From Coprinellus micaceus (taxonomy: Eukaryota > Basidiomycota > Agaricomycetes > Agaricales > Psathyrellaceae): a DNA stretch of 64,000 nucleotides. The first letter of the stretch is position 1. The number at the start of each line of letters is the position of its first letter. Made by a program: the position numbers and the translations under genes. Below the pieces are notes generated by a model. It was not told where the DNA came from and did no database searches. It was given only the letters and a program-made list of their open reading frames with translations. The DNA is taken from assembly GCA_951394405.1 (NCBI GenBank), contig OX596342.1, positions 930,001 to 994,000 on the forward strand, written 5' to 3'. This document shows, one piece after another, positions 11,302 through 22,835 of this stretch.

Positions 11302-14148
11302 ATGGTCTCGACACGGGGCCAGAATGGTGTAGCTCCTAAACCAAGTCCGGCGCTTAAGCGAATGCTCGACGCCGTTAACGACGCCTATAACAGTGAAGAT
11401 GACTATGAAGGTACGTTGGCTTCTCTCATAGGTACAAGAGAAGCTTAAACTTTGCCTCAGAACCGAAGAAACGCAAAACATCTAGCAGGAAGCGACGAAA
11501 GACGACCGAGGAACCCACTGCCAAACTCGCTCAGGCCAAGTCGAAGGCAGCGGCGAAGCCAGGTCGAAGAAAGGAAGACTTAAGCCTTCTACCAACGATG
11601 CCTCTTGATATTTTATACGAGGTCTGCGCTCCAGTAGGCGCCCTGGGGCTCGAAACTTACTCCGGATAGATCTTGAGCCAACTTGGACCGAAAGACCTTC
11701 TCAGCCTTTCTCGAACGAATAAGTTATGTAGGCAGACGATAGTGAACCCCGAGACCGTTTTTCTATGGAGAGATGCGAGGAAGGCCTACGACGCCCCTGA
11801 GCCTCCGGAGCACTTCACGGAGCACCGGTGGGTGGGCTTGTTGTTTGAGACGATATGTGAGGTGCGTAAGGCTCTGTCTCGGAGGGCCGTCCGCTGACCA
11901 GAGCAACGCAGGGCTGCGGAAAGAAGGGCACGACGGCAGTTGATTGGCTCTTGCTGAAGAGGGTGTGCGTTGGGTGCAAGAGGAACCAGTGCGTATTCAG
12001 CCATGAGTTGTTGAATGTGGGCTTACGGGATAGCTACGGCTTGATGTATGGACCAAGATTCAAGTCATTTTTTCCTGGCCGGGATAGGGACTTGCTCAAC
12101 TACGTTCCTCACACTTTCAGTAAGTGAAATTCGGGTCTCAAGGGAGAAGTCTGATTGTTTGGGATTTCCAGCCGGTGTTGCAACGAGAGGTTGGGGGTAC
12201 TCCGCCAAAGGGAGTCGGTTCTATTGGGACGGAGATGTCCATGAGGCACTCGCGCAGATGAAGAAGCTCCGCGGAGTGAAGTTAGAGAAATGGAAGGAGG
12301 AAATGACGAACGGCATCGAGGAACGCGCCAAGGTATGCATGCTCAGGCACCAGCGCCGCCGGGGAGAAACTGAACAGGTTATACCATAGATGGTTTCCAC
12401 ATACACAAAGTGGGAAAAACATATGGATACGCTGGCTAGGCAGGATGTCGTTGCGAACAGAGCAGCACGTTTGAAAGCGTACGTCGTGCACTGTCTGGGC
12501 TCCTTCATGGGGGACTCAGCCCTTCCAGCGCGACTCAGCGATTCGTGGAAGCTGGGTATGAACTAGTCGACATTCGAAAAGGTCTTAGCCTCTACAGCGA
12601 CGGCATTTATTCGGGGGTTCCGTATATCACGAATGCTGGTACGTATATCCTTCTGTCCTTCCATCCAGCATTGTTTAGGTTCTGATGACTGCTCCCCAGT
12701 GTGGACCAAAATTCGAACGAGCTTGGAAATGGAGGTCATTATCAAGAGGAATCAGCGTTTAGACGAGGAACTGAAGCCCGCCGCCGAAAAGCATATGACC
12801 TTACTGAAGGAGCTTTACAGCGCCTACCTCGATCGCACGACACGACCCTCGGAAAGATTGTACTTCCCGTCCGTCGAAATCTTTCGGCCCATCCCGGAGG
12901 TCTTGAAATTAATCGAAGCCGATAAAAATATGATCATAACTGCCAAAGACTTCGACCTCATCGTCAACAACTTCGACAATTATCTCGCGGAACGTCAAGA
13001 AACGAAGAAGAATTCTTTCTATGGCCTTGTCCTTGGTGCAAGTAACATCGAGTACCCGTTCGACCTCGCAAGGCATGTCTTCAGACGCTCCACTGGCAGC
13101 TCCGAGGACCGTGGATGCACTTGGATGTACCGCGAAAATGGGCCTGTGGAGGACGATGTGTTGGTCGGATGGCCCATGATCGGGGCACACTGGTATGAGT
13201 ACCCTAGTCGTCTCCGAATAAGGCCGGGTGTGGATGTGGGAGTCCCCGCAGGGTTCGCCAAGAACTTGGAAGCGTCGGAGGTCTCGTCTAGGTTGATAAA
13301 ACTGGCCGGGCTCGATCCCATGACCGCAGCTGTATCTGATATGGAAGCAGCGGATAGGCGCTTTGTTCTCAGTAATTTCTACACTGCGATCGGCTATCCG
13401 GTGTTCACCTGGCGAGCAGCGGTAAGTTTTGCTTCGTATCTGTAGTCTTCCATGATTTCACTCAGAAACCCCTTAGATTGGGATTGGCCACTTACTACAA
13501 CGTAAATATTGGGGCATGGGGGACTGCGAATTTCGCCTCGCAACGGCTGAGGAAGAAGCTAAAGCAAAGGAACACGAAGAACCACTTCGGGCGTCAGCCC
13601 AAGCCTGGTCATGCAACCATTGCACACAGTTCCTGCGCAGCGATGCAGCTGGAACGCAGGACGATGTCCTTGAGCATCTACTCACCCAGTGAGTGTCGGC
13701 GTCCGTTCCGTCGTCACCCACGACTCACAACGGAATTAAAGACACGGGATTGCCGACCCAAGGCCAGAAGAAGACTACTTCGTGAATGAGCGATGCCGCC
13801 ACGCTTTTGAACATCCCTATGAGATAGCCGTGCCTGGTGTTGGGAGGTGGGAGTGCACCTGCGCGAATTGTAAACGCATCGGGTACCGAAGGTTCACCAA
13901 GGCTGGCATTACAGAACACATCACGCACGCGTAAGTCATTCTCCTGACGACACAGCCGTCAATCACTGGGCCGTGTAATTAACTCTCGACCGTCTTCTAG
14001 CTTCCCGTATTCGTATAATCCACCTGTACAAGGAGTCCAGTATTTCCCCGTCTCCAGTGATTGCGATGCCCTTGGTGAAGGAGCATCCGATGGTGGTTCG
14101 GATTCGGATTCGGAACTAACGAATGGTCTCGCTGTTTACCTACTGTAG
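11302..14148 (+). CDS. F-box protein with C-terminal Cys/His-rich tail (intact copy)
   Basis: Eleven exons (11302-11410, 11461-11621, 11670-11861, 11912-12119, 12172-12332, 12390-12478, 12529-12638, 12700-13421, 13477-13688, 13742-13930, 14001-14148) give 766 aa in a continuous frame. Residues about 1-80 are basic and Lys/Arg-rich, possibly a nuclear signal. An F-box follows at about 82-130 (LLPTMPLDILYEILSQLGPKDLLSLS), then a Cys segment GCGKKGTTAVDWLLLKRVCVGCKRNQC. Next is an unassigned domain with SRFYWDGDVHEALAQMKKL and a conserved block VGWPMIGAHWYEYP. The C-terminus has WSCNHCTQF and WECTCANCKRIGYRRFTK with later His residues, a likely zinc site. F-box proteins bind Skp1 in SCF ubiquitin ligases; the remaining domains suggest substrate recognition, which is inference. 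I do not recognise the long middle domain. Confidence 0.8.
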
Positions 14149-14395
14149 ACTCATCACGCATCTCCACTTTCCATTGTCCATTCTCGGTACCTACTCCTAC
14201 TACCTTTCAGATTCGCCACTTCCTTTTTCCGTCGTGTTCAGCTCGTCCAGAGCTGGTAGTAGCCCCTGTTCGGCGTCGCTAATGAGCGCGCCTGATTCAC
14301 GTGGTCACGCGGCTCCGGTCATTCCCTTCCTTACGGGGATACCCTGATCGATTGGGTACATTAGGCGCCCATTGAAAATCTTTTTGTCCCGAACC

Positions 14396-15952
14396 ATGAC
14401 CTCCCCATCGCTTCCCCCTCTATCTCATTCTCCCTCCTCCACCCTACCTTCGCCTCCACCGTCATCGCCTTTCTATGATGTTCTCCCGACTCCCTATGGT
14501 GGCCGAGGGGCATTCGCCAAAGCACGGACACCCAAGAACACGACGATCTTGCAATGCGAAGGCCCGTACGCGAGTGTGGTATTGAGGAAGTTTAGGAAGG
14601 AGGTGTGTGGGTGGTGCTTTGCATGGTCCTTTGAAAGTGCAGAAGGGAGGAAGTGCAGCTGGAGTGTGAGGCTTAACCTTGGAGAAGGGGGTCGAGGCCA
14701 GAAAGGGAAGGGAGGCGGTGGGCCCTCCTGTACACCATGGTTTTGTGGGGAGGGGTGCAGAGATGACTGGGAGAACCATTACTCGTGGCGTGGAGAAGGA
14801 AGCGGACTGGAATCACTCGTTGCGCTTATGGATACCTTGGAGAAGACGCTCATAAACTATCGAACCGCCAAATCTCGGTCAAACCCACAACTGGCATCCG
14901 CCTCAATCCCAGCCTCTCATCCGTTCGCTTTCCTTGAAACCTGGACCTCGGCAGATGTATCGGAATCAAGCATTGATTCATCATGGAAGTTGGCTGAGAC
15001 TCTTACCGGCGACTTGAAGAAGCCGTCGAAGATCTTGGAAGTCCTGGAGGAGTGGAACGTTGCGTCGGCTGAAGACCCGAGCGAACTCTTAACGGAGTTC
15101 GAAGCAGATTGCGCTAGGTTTGTTCTAGATGGGATTGTACGCCAAGCACTGCATATACAGACTTCATACACAGCGACCGCTGCTCCCCATACCGCACTAG
15201 GCTCGACGTCGCCCGTCGACACACACCCCGGCTCTACTCTCCCGAATGTAAAACCTGCGGGCCTTTGGCCGGACCTGCTGCATCTACAGAATAACGAATT
15301 GCAGCACGTCAGAAGCAAACCCTACATGCTCGGCGTCTTTGTCAGGGTCTACTCCTTCCTCAAGTATGTCGTTCAAAGCGCGAAGCCACTGAAGAGGAAA
15401 CCCCACGGAGCTCAGGACTTCTCTGCGAAAGGTGAAACCGTTTCCCCAGCAAACCCAACCTTCCTCGAAACTTTGGGAAAAAAATTGGAGGCCCCAGACA
15501 GTGTACGGGCGATACTCGCAAGGGATCATGGGAACGTCTTTGGTATCTGGGAGAAGGGCTTACCGGATTCCGAGGATGGTGAGACGGCAGGGGACAAATG
15601 TAAAGGATTGGGGGATGATGGCGAGATGTTTGGCTGGGGAATGTACGTCTTTGGATCGTACTTCAACCACGGTAAGTTCCTTTTCTGCCGAACTCTTTAT
15701 CGTTACATATACCTTATTTCCTTCAACGCAGATTGTATGCCAACGGTACGAAAACAGCAGCACGGCCGCTCACTTCACTTTGTCACGACACGCGACGTCG
15801 AGGAGGGGGAAGAACTATGTATCAACTACATCGACGTCTCTAGGAACAATGGGGTGCTTAGTAGAAATGCGGAGCTGAGCAAGGAGTGGTTCTTCGAGTG
15901 CGGTTGCAAGCGATGCCAGACGGAGCGCCAGAGGTTGGAGCCAACAAATTGA
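14396..15952 (+). CDS. SMYD-like SET-domain protein
   Basis: Two exons (14396-15671, 15732-15952) give 498 aa. A Ser/Pro-rich leader is followed by LPTPYGGRGAFAKARTPKNT, the usual opening of a split SET domain. A Cys cluster replaces a classical MYND finger (CGWCFAWSF ... CTPWFCGEGCRDDWENH). The second half has FGSYFNHDCMPTVRKQQ, joined across the intron and matching the NHxCxP motif that binds S-adenosylmethionine. GEELCINYID supplies the catalytic-site Tyr region, and a post-SET-like CGCKRCQ follows. It is predicted to be a protein lysine methyltransferase; the target is unknown. The ATG at 14396 is the first real ATG in frame. A long low-conservation insert separates the two SET halves, as is usual in SMYD relatives. 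Confidence 0.85.
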   Translation: MTSPSLPPLSHSPSSTLPSPPPSSPFYDVLPTPYGGRGAFAKARTPKNTTILQCEGPYASVVLRKFRKEVCGWCFAWSFESAEGRKCSWSVRLNLGEGGRGQKGKGGGGPSCTPWFCGEGCRDDWENHYSWRGEGSGLESLVALMDTLEKTLINYRTAKSRSNPQLASASIPASHPFAFLETWTSADVSESSIDSSWKLAETLTGDLKKPSKILEVLEEWNVASAEDPSELLTEFEADCARFVLDGIVRQALHIQTSYTATAAPHTALGSTSPVDTHPGSTLPNVKPAGLWPDLLHLQNNELQHVRSKPYMLGVFVRVYSFLKYVVQSAKPLKRKPHGAQDFSAKGETVSPANPTFLETLGKKLEAPDSVRAILARDHGNVFGIWEKGLPDSEDGETAGDKCKGLGDDGEMFGWGMYVFGSYFNHGKFLFCRTLYRYIYLISFNADCMPTVRKQQHGRSLHFVTTRDVEEGEELCINYIDVSRNNGVLSRNAELSKEWFFECGCKRCQTERQRLEPTN

Positions 15953-16783
15953 CCGGGAACTTTATTCCCCTTGGCTATTTGAAGAGAATGCGGGTTCTCT
16001 ACAACTTTGTATTACATTCAGAATGTCACAAAGGATCCGCTTTGACCTTTGCTGTCAATAGGGGTTGAGTATGCACGTGACAATCAAAGAGAAGCTCGTG
16101 GCGGCCGGTGGGCGCCTATTTTTCGATTACCGTCTTTCTTCCGCCACAGTCGACGGTCTTCAAGTGAAGTCCGCGCCTTTCAAACCAACTCCCAAATCTC
16201 ATTACCAGGAAGATACAATGGCTCTCAAATTCGTTCATAGAGACGGGTCGAAGTCCAAAAGCCAATGCGTACAATAGTATAATCGATTCATCTCTCAATG
16301 GGCTGTCGCCACTCATCAATCGCGACTGTTTCCGATCTGCCTCGTGTATGACGCCCACAATGCCCCGAGTCAGGCTAGTGGGCCAGGACAACAGCCAATC
16401 TTCGCCCAAATAGTGCAGGTCTGGGTCTGATTAGGGGTGTGGCTGACATTCGAGCCTTGTAGCCACCGATCGAACGGAGTCCTAGATCCGCCATATATAA
16501 ACCGTGTTGGTTCAGACCCTCACCCCAGCCACCTCCTCCCCCGCCACCACTAGCGTGGTGCTCCCCCCCCCTCCATGTCGTCGCCGGCACGCGATAGGTG
16601 AGTGAGGCTCAGGGATGATGTGGGTCCTCAAGTGCTGCTTTGGGGGGTTCTCGCGGCGTACGGTGCGTGTCACTATAGATAGGAGTTGAACCTTTTGACT
16701 GATCCTAAAGGCGTTTTGCGTCGCGGCCTTAACTTCGTCAGCAAGTCGTCGCATCCGTCTCACCTCCTCTTCCTCTTCTTTTT

Positions 16784-16809
16784 GTATGACTGCATCTTCG
16801 CAGTCATAC
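16784..16809. repeat. Perfect hairpin, 10-bp arms
   Basis: GTATGACTGC and its exact reverse complement are separated by the six bases ATCTTC. Its role is unknown. Confidence 0.8.
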
Positions 16810-18093
16810 TGGGGCTCGCATTGGACCAGCTGTGTCTGTGACCCCCCCCCCCCCCAGCGCTTTCACACCGACGGGGGTCGTTCGCGCAGCAGGCCTCCGA
16901 CCTTGCTAAAGTATGTGCCGAGCGTATTGTCTCCTATACTTGCGCTAACTTGAACGCCTGGCAGAAAGATGCGAGCGCGGAGGCACCTAGCAGAGCCGCG
17001 CTACATCTCACGCCTGCATACGCTGCGGGGAAGCGCGGCTCGTGGTGTGAAGCGACCCCCCACCCTTTTCTTAAAGATCCCAAAGGGACAAATGGTCCGT
17101 TCAAGTGGGTGATACTAACACGCCCTTCAAACCTCGAGCATGTCTCGCCGGGACACGACTAGGGCCAAGCCGTCTCTGATGGTGCGCGTTTTCCCCCTTC
17201 CAGAGCTTCTTTTCCTCTGACTTGTTTCCGTGCTAGCGGCGGGATTGATAATGACAACCCTCCCAAAAGAGCAAGACTCCATGACAAAGCGCTCTCCCCT
17301 TCCAATCGGCCTCACCCCGCCAAGCATTCCTGAAGACCCCCATACACTCGTCAAGTTCCGCTCGGCAGCCCGCGTCAGACCCGAACCACCCGAGGCGAGG
17401 ACTCTAGGAGGCGGACAGCCAGACAGCTCACGCGAAAACCTTGAGGCACCATGCCCTGCCGTTCATGGCGAGTAGCTGGGTATACTTCGCCGCGCGGGTT
17501 CACCAGCTCGGGCCCTCCAGGCGCCGGGGGGCTTTGACGCATATGGCGGTAATTATTCTCCAGCGATCCCCTCGCGGCGAAGTCCGTCTCTGTCCGTCCT
17601 CCTACCTCGCCCTCGGGACCCCTAACCCGCTCAGCTGCCGGTCTCGGAAGTCCAAGCTATTCTGCCCACCGCGTACCCTAACGCTTGCCTCCTCCCGACA
17701 CTGAACGTGCGGTCGAGATAGGCCGCGGCTAGGGGGTGGGTGCGAAGTGCGAGGATGAGTCGGTTTAGGGTAGGGGGGGTTAGGTCAGGGGGCGAGCCGC
17801 GCGGCGAGAGGGGGAGGAAGCGGGTTGGCCTCCACGGGGGCCTTCAAGTGAGAAGAAGGGGAGGAAATGCCGGTGGACGGGAGGGGACCATTGAACTCTC
17901 AAGACATGTGTGACCTCAAGCTCAAACGGCCAGCGTCGAAAACGGGCCTTTCCCCTCAAGCTAGACTTCCAAGAGTCACTTCAAAGCATCCTTCCCAGGT
18001 ACGTTCCCGAAGTAGGTGGGAGTGCACGACCCTTCTTTTCCTTCGAGTGCACTCCCTCCTCGTGCCGCGTTGTCGTCGCTACTCGGGCTTGTA

Positions 18094-18125
18094 GGCTACA
18101 CCTTGGCTTCGGCCAAGGTGTAGCC
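18094..18125. repeat. Perfect 14-bp hairpin with TTCG loop
   Basis: GGCTACACCTTGGC, loop TTCG, then the exact reverse complement. A C(UUCG)G tetraloop on a 14-bp stem would be very stable in RNA. It may belong to a transcribed repeat or a terminator-like structure. Confidence 0.85.
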
Positions 18126-18161
18126 GACCAAGAGCACGTTCAAAAACCCTTACCTTCCGCG

Positions 18162-18239
18162 TGTAACACCCCTTTTTTGATAATACTTATTGGCTTGTTC
18201 AACCTGTTAACCTGTTAATTGGGGCATGGGGTTGTTACA
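18162..18239. repeat. Short TG..CA segment with inverted ends
   Basis: It begins TGTAACACCCC and ends GGGGTTGTTACA, so the two ends are imperfect inverted repeats of LTR style. At 78 bp it is too short for a normal LTR and has no visible target duplication. A fragment of a retroelement terminus is possible. Confidence 0.35.
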
Positions 18240-18272
18240 AGGTATGGATGAATGCGAGGGACAAGGGGATGG

Positions 18273-21263
18273 CTACGATTCGCTCTGATGCTGGTTGAGA
18301 GCGTTGCGTCCACTTGGGACGGCAGTAAAGTGGGTTCCCTCGATAGGATTGCCGTACAAGTAAGGGAACCTGGGGGAATATTGTGCGTTCATTAGGTTTA
18401 CGATCGTGAAGGTATCAGGGCTTGAATCTGACTCACGATTGCTTAATTTGCTTTACGTGGGCGTGAATGTTCCCTTTGGTAAACCGGCGATACTCAACCA
18501 GTTTACATGTACAGGCCGCAATCCTGCACTCGTATTTCTGGACGTCGGGGACCATGACGGAGGCCGGTACTTCATATGTGTGACGGCGCCGCTCGTTAAC
18601 GAAGTAGTCTTCGGTTTCCTTCGGATCGGCAATTTCATGCCTATGGGTTAATTATATAAGGCTTGGCCTAGTCGTCACATCGGAAGTAGGTTGACTCACT
18701 CGCTTTGGAGATGTTCGATTACAGCCGCCTGCGTGAGGGCGCTGTCAGGAAGGTGTCGATACCGAGGACAACGATTGCATGACCACGCTTTACTCTGCGC
18801 ACGAAGCGACTCCTCGTTGCCCTTTGCCTCCCTGTCTTCTTCGCCTGTTGCAAGACGAAAGTCGCATTCGTCCGTTCGGTACATACCACGTTGGAGTACA
18901 GACGCGACGCCGAGCTGGCGAAGCAGAGTTGGACGACAATCAACGCAATGGAAGAAACAAACGGGAAATGAGGCGTACCGCTGCGCGCCAAGTGAAGACT
19001 GGATAGCCTACTGCTGTGTCGAAGTCATTATGAACGAAGCGCGGGTCCTTCGCGTCCATGTCTTGGACTGTGGCAGTTTCGGGGTCAAGCCCAGCCAAGG
19101 CTATCAACTGCGACGATATCTTTGAGACGTGTAAGTTATACCCAAAATGGGCTGGCATCTTCAAAAAGACTCCTGGCCGGACTTCAAGATTAGTGGAATC
19201 CGGAAAATAGTGCGTCGCAATCATCGGCCACCCGACAATGACTTCATCCTTTATTTTCCCGGGTTTCCGGTAGGACACCCAGTAAAACATATGCTCTTTG
19301 GGGTCGACCCGGCGGAAGACGTGGCGAGCGAGGTCCCAGGGGAGCTCAAGGTTAGCTCCCCGCCGGTCTTCAGGTACGAGGGCATTGAGGGAGTTCTTCT
19401 TCTCTTCTTGATAGCTGGTCAGGTACTTGTCGAAGCTGTTCACGATGGGCACGAAATCCTGGGCGGTAATGGCCCGGTCTTTATCTGCCTCGATGATGCT
19501 CATGAAGTCGGGATGGGGCCGGAAAACTTCGATAGGTGGAAGATAATACCTCGCCAAGGGTTGGACAGTGCGGTCAAGATGGGTTTGATAGAGGTCTCTC
19601 AGGATATTCATGCGCTCTTCCACGACAGGCTTCAGCTCCGCCTCGAGCCGCTGATTTCTTTTCCTGATGAGCTGGATCTCGAGTTGTGGGCGGAGCCTTG
19701 TCCACACTACATAAGCAGACCATGGGTCAGCGATGTATGTCCCCGCATAGGGGAGCGGGGACCACGCACCAGCGTTTGTGACATGGGGAGTTCCTGAGCG
19801 GATACCATCCGTGTAGGTACTGAACGCCTCCTCGATGTCGACTAACTCGTAGCCCGCCCCAAGGAACCGCTGGGTGATGCTATAATAAAGTTAGGGAACC
19901 GGCAGCGGAAGCACACAAAAACGTACGCCTTCAATCGCTTCTCTCTGTTCGTTTTGGCATCGTTGGAAGACATTTCGCCCATGTGTTCCAACCACTCTCC
20001 GTAGGTAGCGACCATCTAATATCATTTCGAATCGGCCCTTTTCTTTTATTTGGAATGTCGTCCTTACCGCGTCACGTTTCTCGATCTTCTTGACCGCGTC
20101 GGTTTTCCACTCTTCCAGCTGCTTCCCTTGGAGGAACTTTGCTTGCTCAAGGGCCTCTTTGATATCTACATCCCAATAGAACTTGCTCTTCTTCCAGTAT
20201 CCTTTCGTTGTCACACCGGCTGAAAGGTCGGTCGGTTAGCAGAAAAGGAGGCGCCTCGCTTGAACTGAAACGCACTGTAAGTGTGGGGGACATATTTGAG
20301 TATCCCTTTGTTTTCTCCAGGAAAGGTCGTATTGAATTTGGGCTCGTACATCAGGCTGTATGCGTGTCCATGAGCAGTGAGCATGGAATCCATCGGAATG
20401 GCTCACGCACTGCTTCCTCTTGCACGCACTGCAGACCCTCCTGAGCAAATACCAGTCCATATCCACGCTTCCTTTCTTAGTGCCACAGCCCTATGTTTGG
20501 CGTTAGCGGCTGCACGGCAGGTTCTGAAGACCGCCCACCTGACACGCAGTCTCAAACAGCAGCCGTGCCCACTTCTGCTCCGTGAAGTCCTCTGGTGGCT
20601 CAGGAGCGTCGTACCCACTTCTCGCCTCTCTCCACACAAATACGGCCTCTGGGCTTACAACCGTGCTCCGCCATACCTTACTCGTTTGGGAAAGGCTGAC
20701 AAGGTCTTTCGGGCTGAGTTGCCCCAGGATCTGCGCGGATGAGCTTATGGATAGGTAAAGTGGAGCTCAACGCTAACCTCATATAACACATCAAGAGGAA
20801 TCGTTGGTAAGAGGCTCAAATTCTTGCCCCTTCGCGCCGGCTTTGCTGGCCCCTTGCCCTTTGCTATCGCGGCTGTTGAGGAGGATGCATTGGCGGCCTT
20901 TTGGTGCTTAGAGCTGGACGCTTTGCGCGTTTTGAGCTCGCCTTCCAGACCTTAGAACAACTTCACTGTCCTGGGTATTGGCAATTGCACACACCTTCAG
21001 AATCATCTCCACTTGCATAGTGTGCGACCGATTTGAACTTGGAGCCGGACGCTCTGGACGTCTTCTGGCGCTTTGAACTCGATATTTCGCGCGTCTTGGG
21101 CTCGTCTGCGCGAACTCAAAACAGTTTCAGATAGTCGTATGCTGCACATACCTTTGTATTCATCCTCGCTGGGAATGTAGTCCTCCCCAGACGCGTCGCT
21201 CGAGTCCCGCGCACGCTTAAGCGCCGAACCTGTATCGGAGCTTTGTCTACGCGTTGAGACCAT
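18273..21263 (-). CDS. F-box protein paralog with an apparent +1 frameshift
   Basis: Same family and exon order as the gene at 11302-14148. MVSTRRQSSDTGSALKRARD at the start; a basic Ser/Lys region; the F-box (LLPTIPLDVLYE then ILGQLSPKDLVSLSQ); FTEQKWARLLFETACQ; GCGTKKGSVDMDWYLLRRVC; SKFYWDVDIKEALEQ; the long domain (VGWPMIATHYFPD). The tail is WSCNRCPRYRH and YECRIAACTCKLVEYRRFTK, ending at the stop 18273-18275. After CSACKRKQC (about 20406-20408) the homologous frame HAYSLMYEPKFNTTF continues one base out of phase. No GT..AG intron restores it, so this copy carries a frameshift or an assembly error. Otherwise splice sites and frame are intact. Function as for the paralog, if expressed. Confidence 0.65.
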
Positions 21264-22835
21264 AGAGGGCACTGGACAATCGAGAAGGTAGCGTTAGACC
21301 AAGGATGTGGTTCAAAGCAAACATTGAGGTCTGAAGCTTCTGAAGTCTCAGGCAGATAGGGCGGTTCTCACGCGATTAATGACCCCCAAAATTGGGGCTG
21401 GAGGGCGACGACATTGAATCACTGATGGTCCCGACTCCCCGCTTTTGTTGCAGAACACTAGGTAAACGCTGGGTAGAGCCCACCCTTTAAGCCAGACATA
21501 AGTTGCAGATGGCCCGTGTACTCAAAATTCGGTAAGGGCCTAGCTACTACAACGCAAAGGGCCACTGGGACCGAACAGCTGGGATGAGATGCTCATCGAA
21601 TAGTGATGCCGTCTTTCAACGACATATAAGTTCAGGGAGCGAATCCCAAGCTGTTGACTCGCTCCCGGGGCTCTGGCGGTGGTGTTGGACTGGAGCCACG
21701 GTTCCTTACAGCGTAAGCGTGTTGCTGAAGACGTTTCAAGGTCGAACCCTGTATAATTATTCAAAGGAACGAACAGCATTACGAGACCGCCAGTGGCCGA
21801 CTTAAGGGATCGTGGCCAGGAATTCGCTGAGAAATGGATACATCAGTAATGGGAATCCTGCGCAAACTTTCGACATGCAATCCTTTGCTAGGGATTCAGG
21901 AATTTCAGGAAGCCGTCAGTCCGGGATCAATTGAAGATCTCGGCACGGGGTGAGGCTGGTGAGGACGGGCCGGCGCTTAATCCACGACCGATCGAAGGCC
22001 TCAAGCGCCCGTTGACAGAGCCCTTTATGTCGCAATTGATGAGACACTTCTCGAGTTCTTCTTATCGCAGTGGGAGGTCCCAGTAAATCTGCCCCCTTGA
22101 AGCAGGAACTTCGAGGTGCAAACTAACCTATAACTAGAGACATGGACACCCTAACTCATAGCTCCTCGTTGTTCCATCCACATATTAGAAGATGCTCCAC
22201 CTCACGCTCCCCACGCACCGCCTACGTTCTATCCGACCAATAATCATAGGGTTCTAAGACCACTCGACAAGGAATGAAATCTTCATCATTTCCGTGAGAA
22301 GTTTGGGATGAGCCTCTGAGCCTGCAGCGAAAGCAATTGCAATTGCAATTTGCACGTTCTTGTCGTTGGCTCAGAACAGTGAAGGTCTCCTGCACATCGG
22401 ATACGCAGAATATCTCATCCTTTCTTCGCTGGTCAATGCCGTCCCTTAGAGTCTCCACCTTCTCGGCTGTGGCCCAACGCTCCCAGGCTGACCTTCGTTT
22501 GGCACTGCTGGGAATTCGGTATTTTCACCACTCCGGTTCTCCCCTGCCGCAGGAACTCGTGGGCTACGCATTACGACCTACCGAGACGCGTCTGCTCGAC
22601 TGCGCATTTGCTCGGTGTATTCGCCATTCACTCGACAGCTGAAACAGATGGCAGATATGCGTCCTTAATTCCATGGGTGATTCCACGAACCTGGATGGAC
22701 GCGCGTCTCATCGGCGCTGGGATATGCTCATTGCGTCAGGAGGCGGCAGGCCGCTATTTTTCCAAACTCGCAGCTTGGAATACCACATATAATGCCATTT
22801 ATACATTTTCGACACCCCAGGCCCCGACTATCGAC
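21264..22835. other. Intergenic region with a dispersed repeat copy
   Basis: 1.57 kb between divergent gene starts. It contains one copy of a repeat shared with about 25.6 kb (21971-22060). A TATA-like ATATAATG stretch lies about 50 nt before the esterase start. ORFs here have no motif. Confidence 0.45.
21971..22060. repeat. Dispersed repeat, copy A
   Basis: Shares CCGGCGCTTAATCCA, CGATCGAAGGC, TCAAGCGCCC and a GAGACAC-containing block, in the same order and spacing, with 25561-25645. Divergence is moderate. Confidence 0.6.

Larger units (their letters stand above)
15953..18272. other. Gene-free stretch with hairpins and repeat ends
   Basis: 2.3 kb between two convergent genes with no supported coding region. 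It holds a 14-nt C run (16842-16855), two perfect hairpins (16784-16809 and 18094-18125) and a short TG..CA segment (18162-18239), all listed separately. It is a plausible remnant of mobile elements. Confidence 0.5.
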
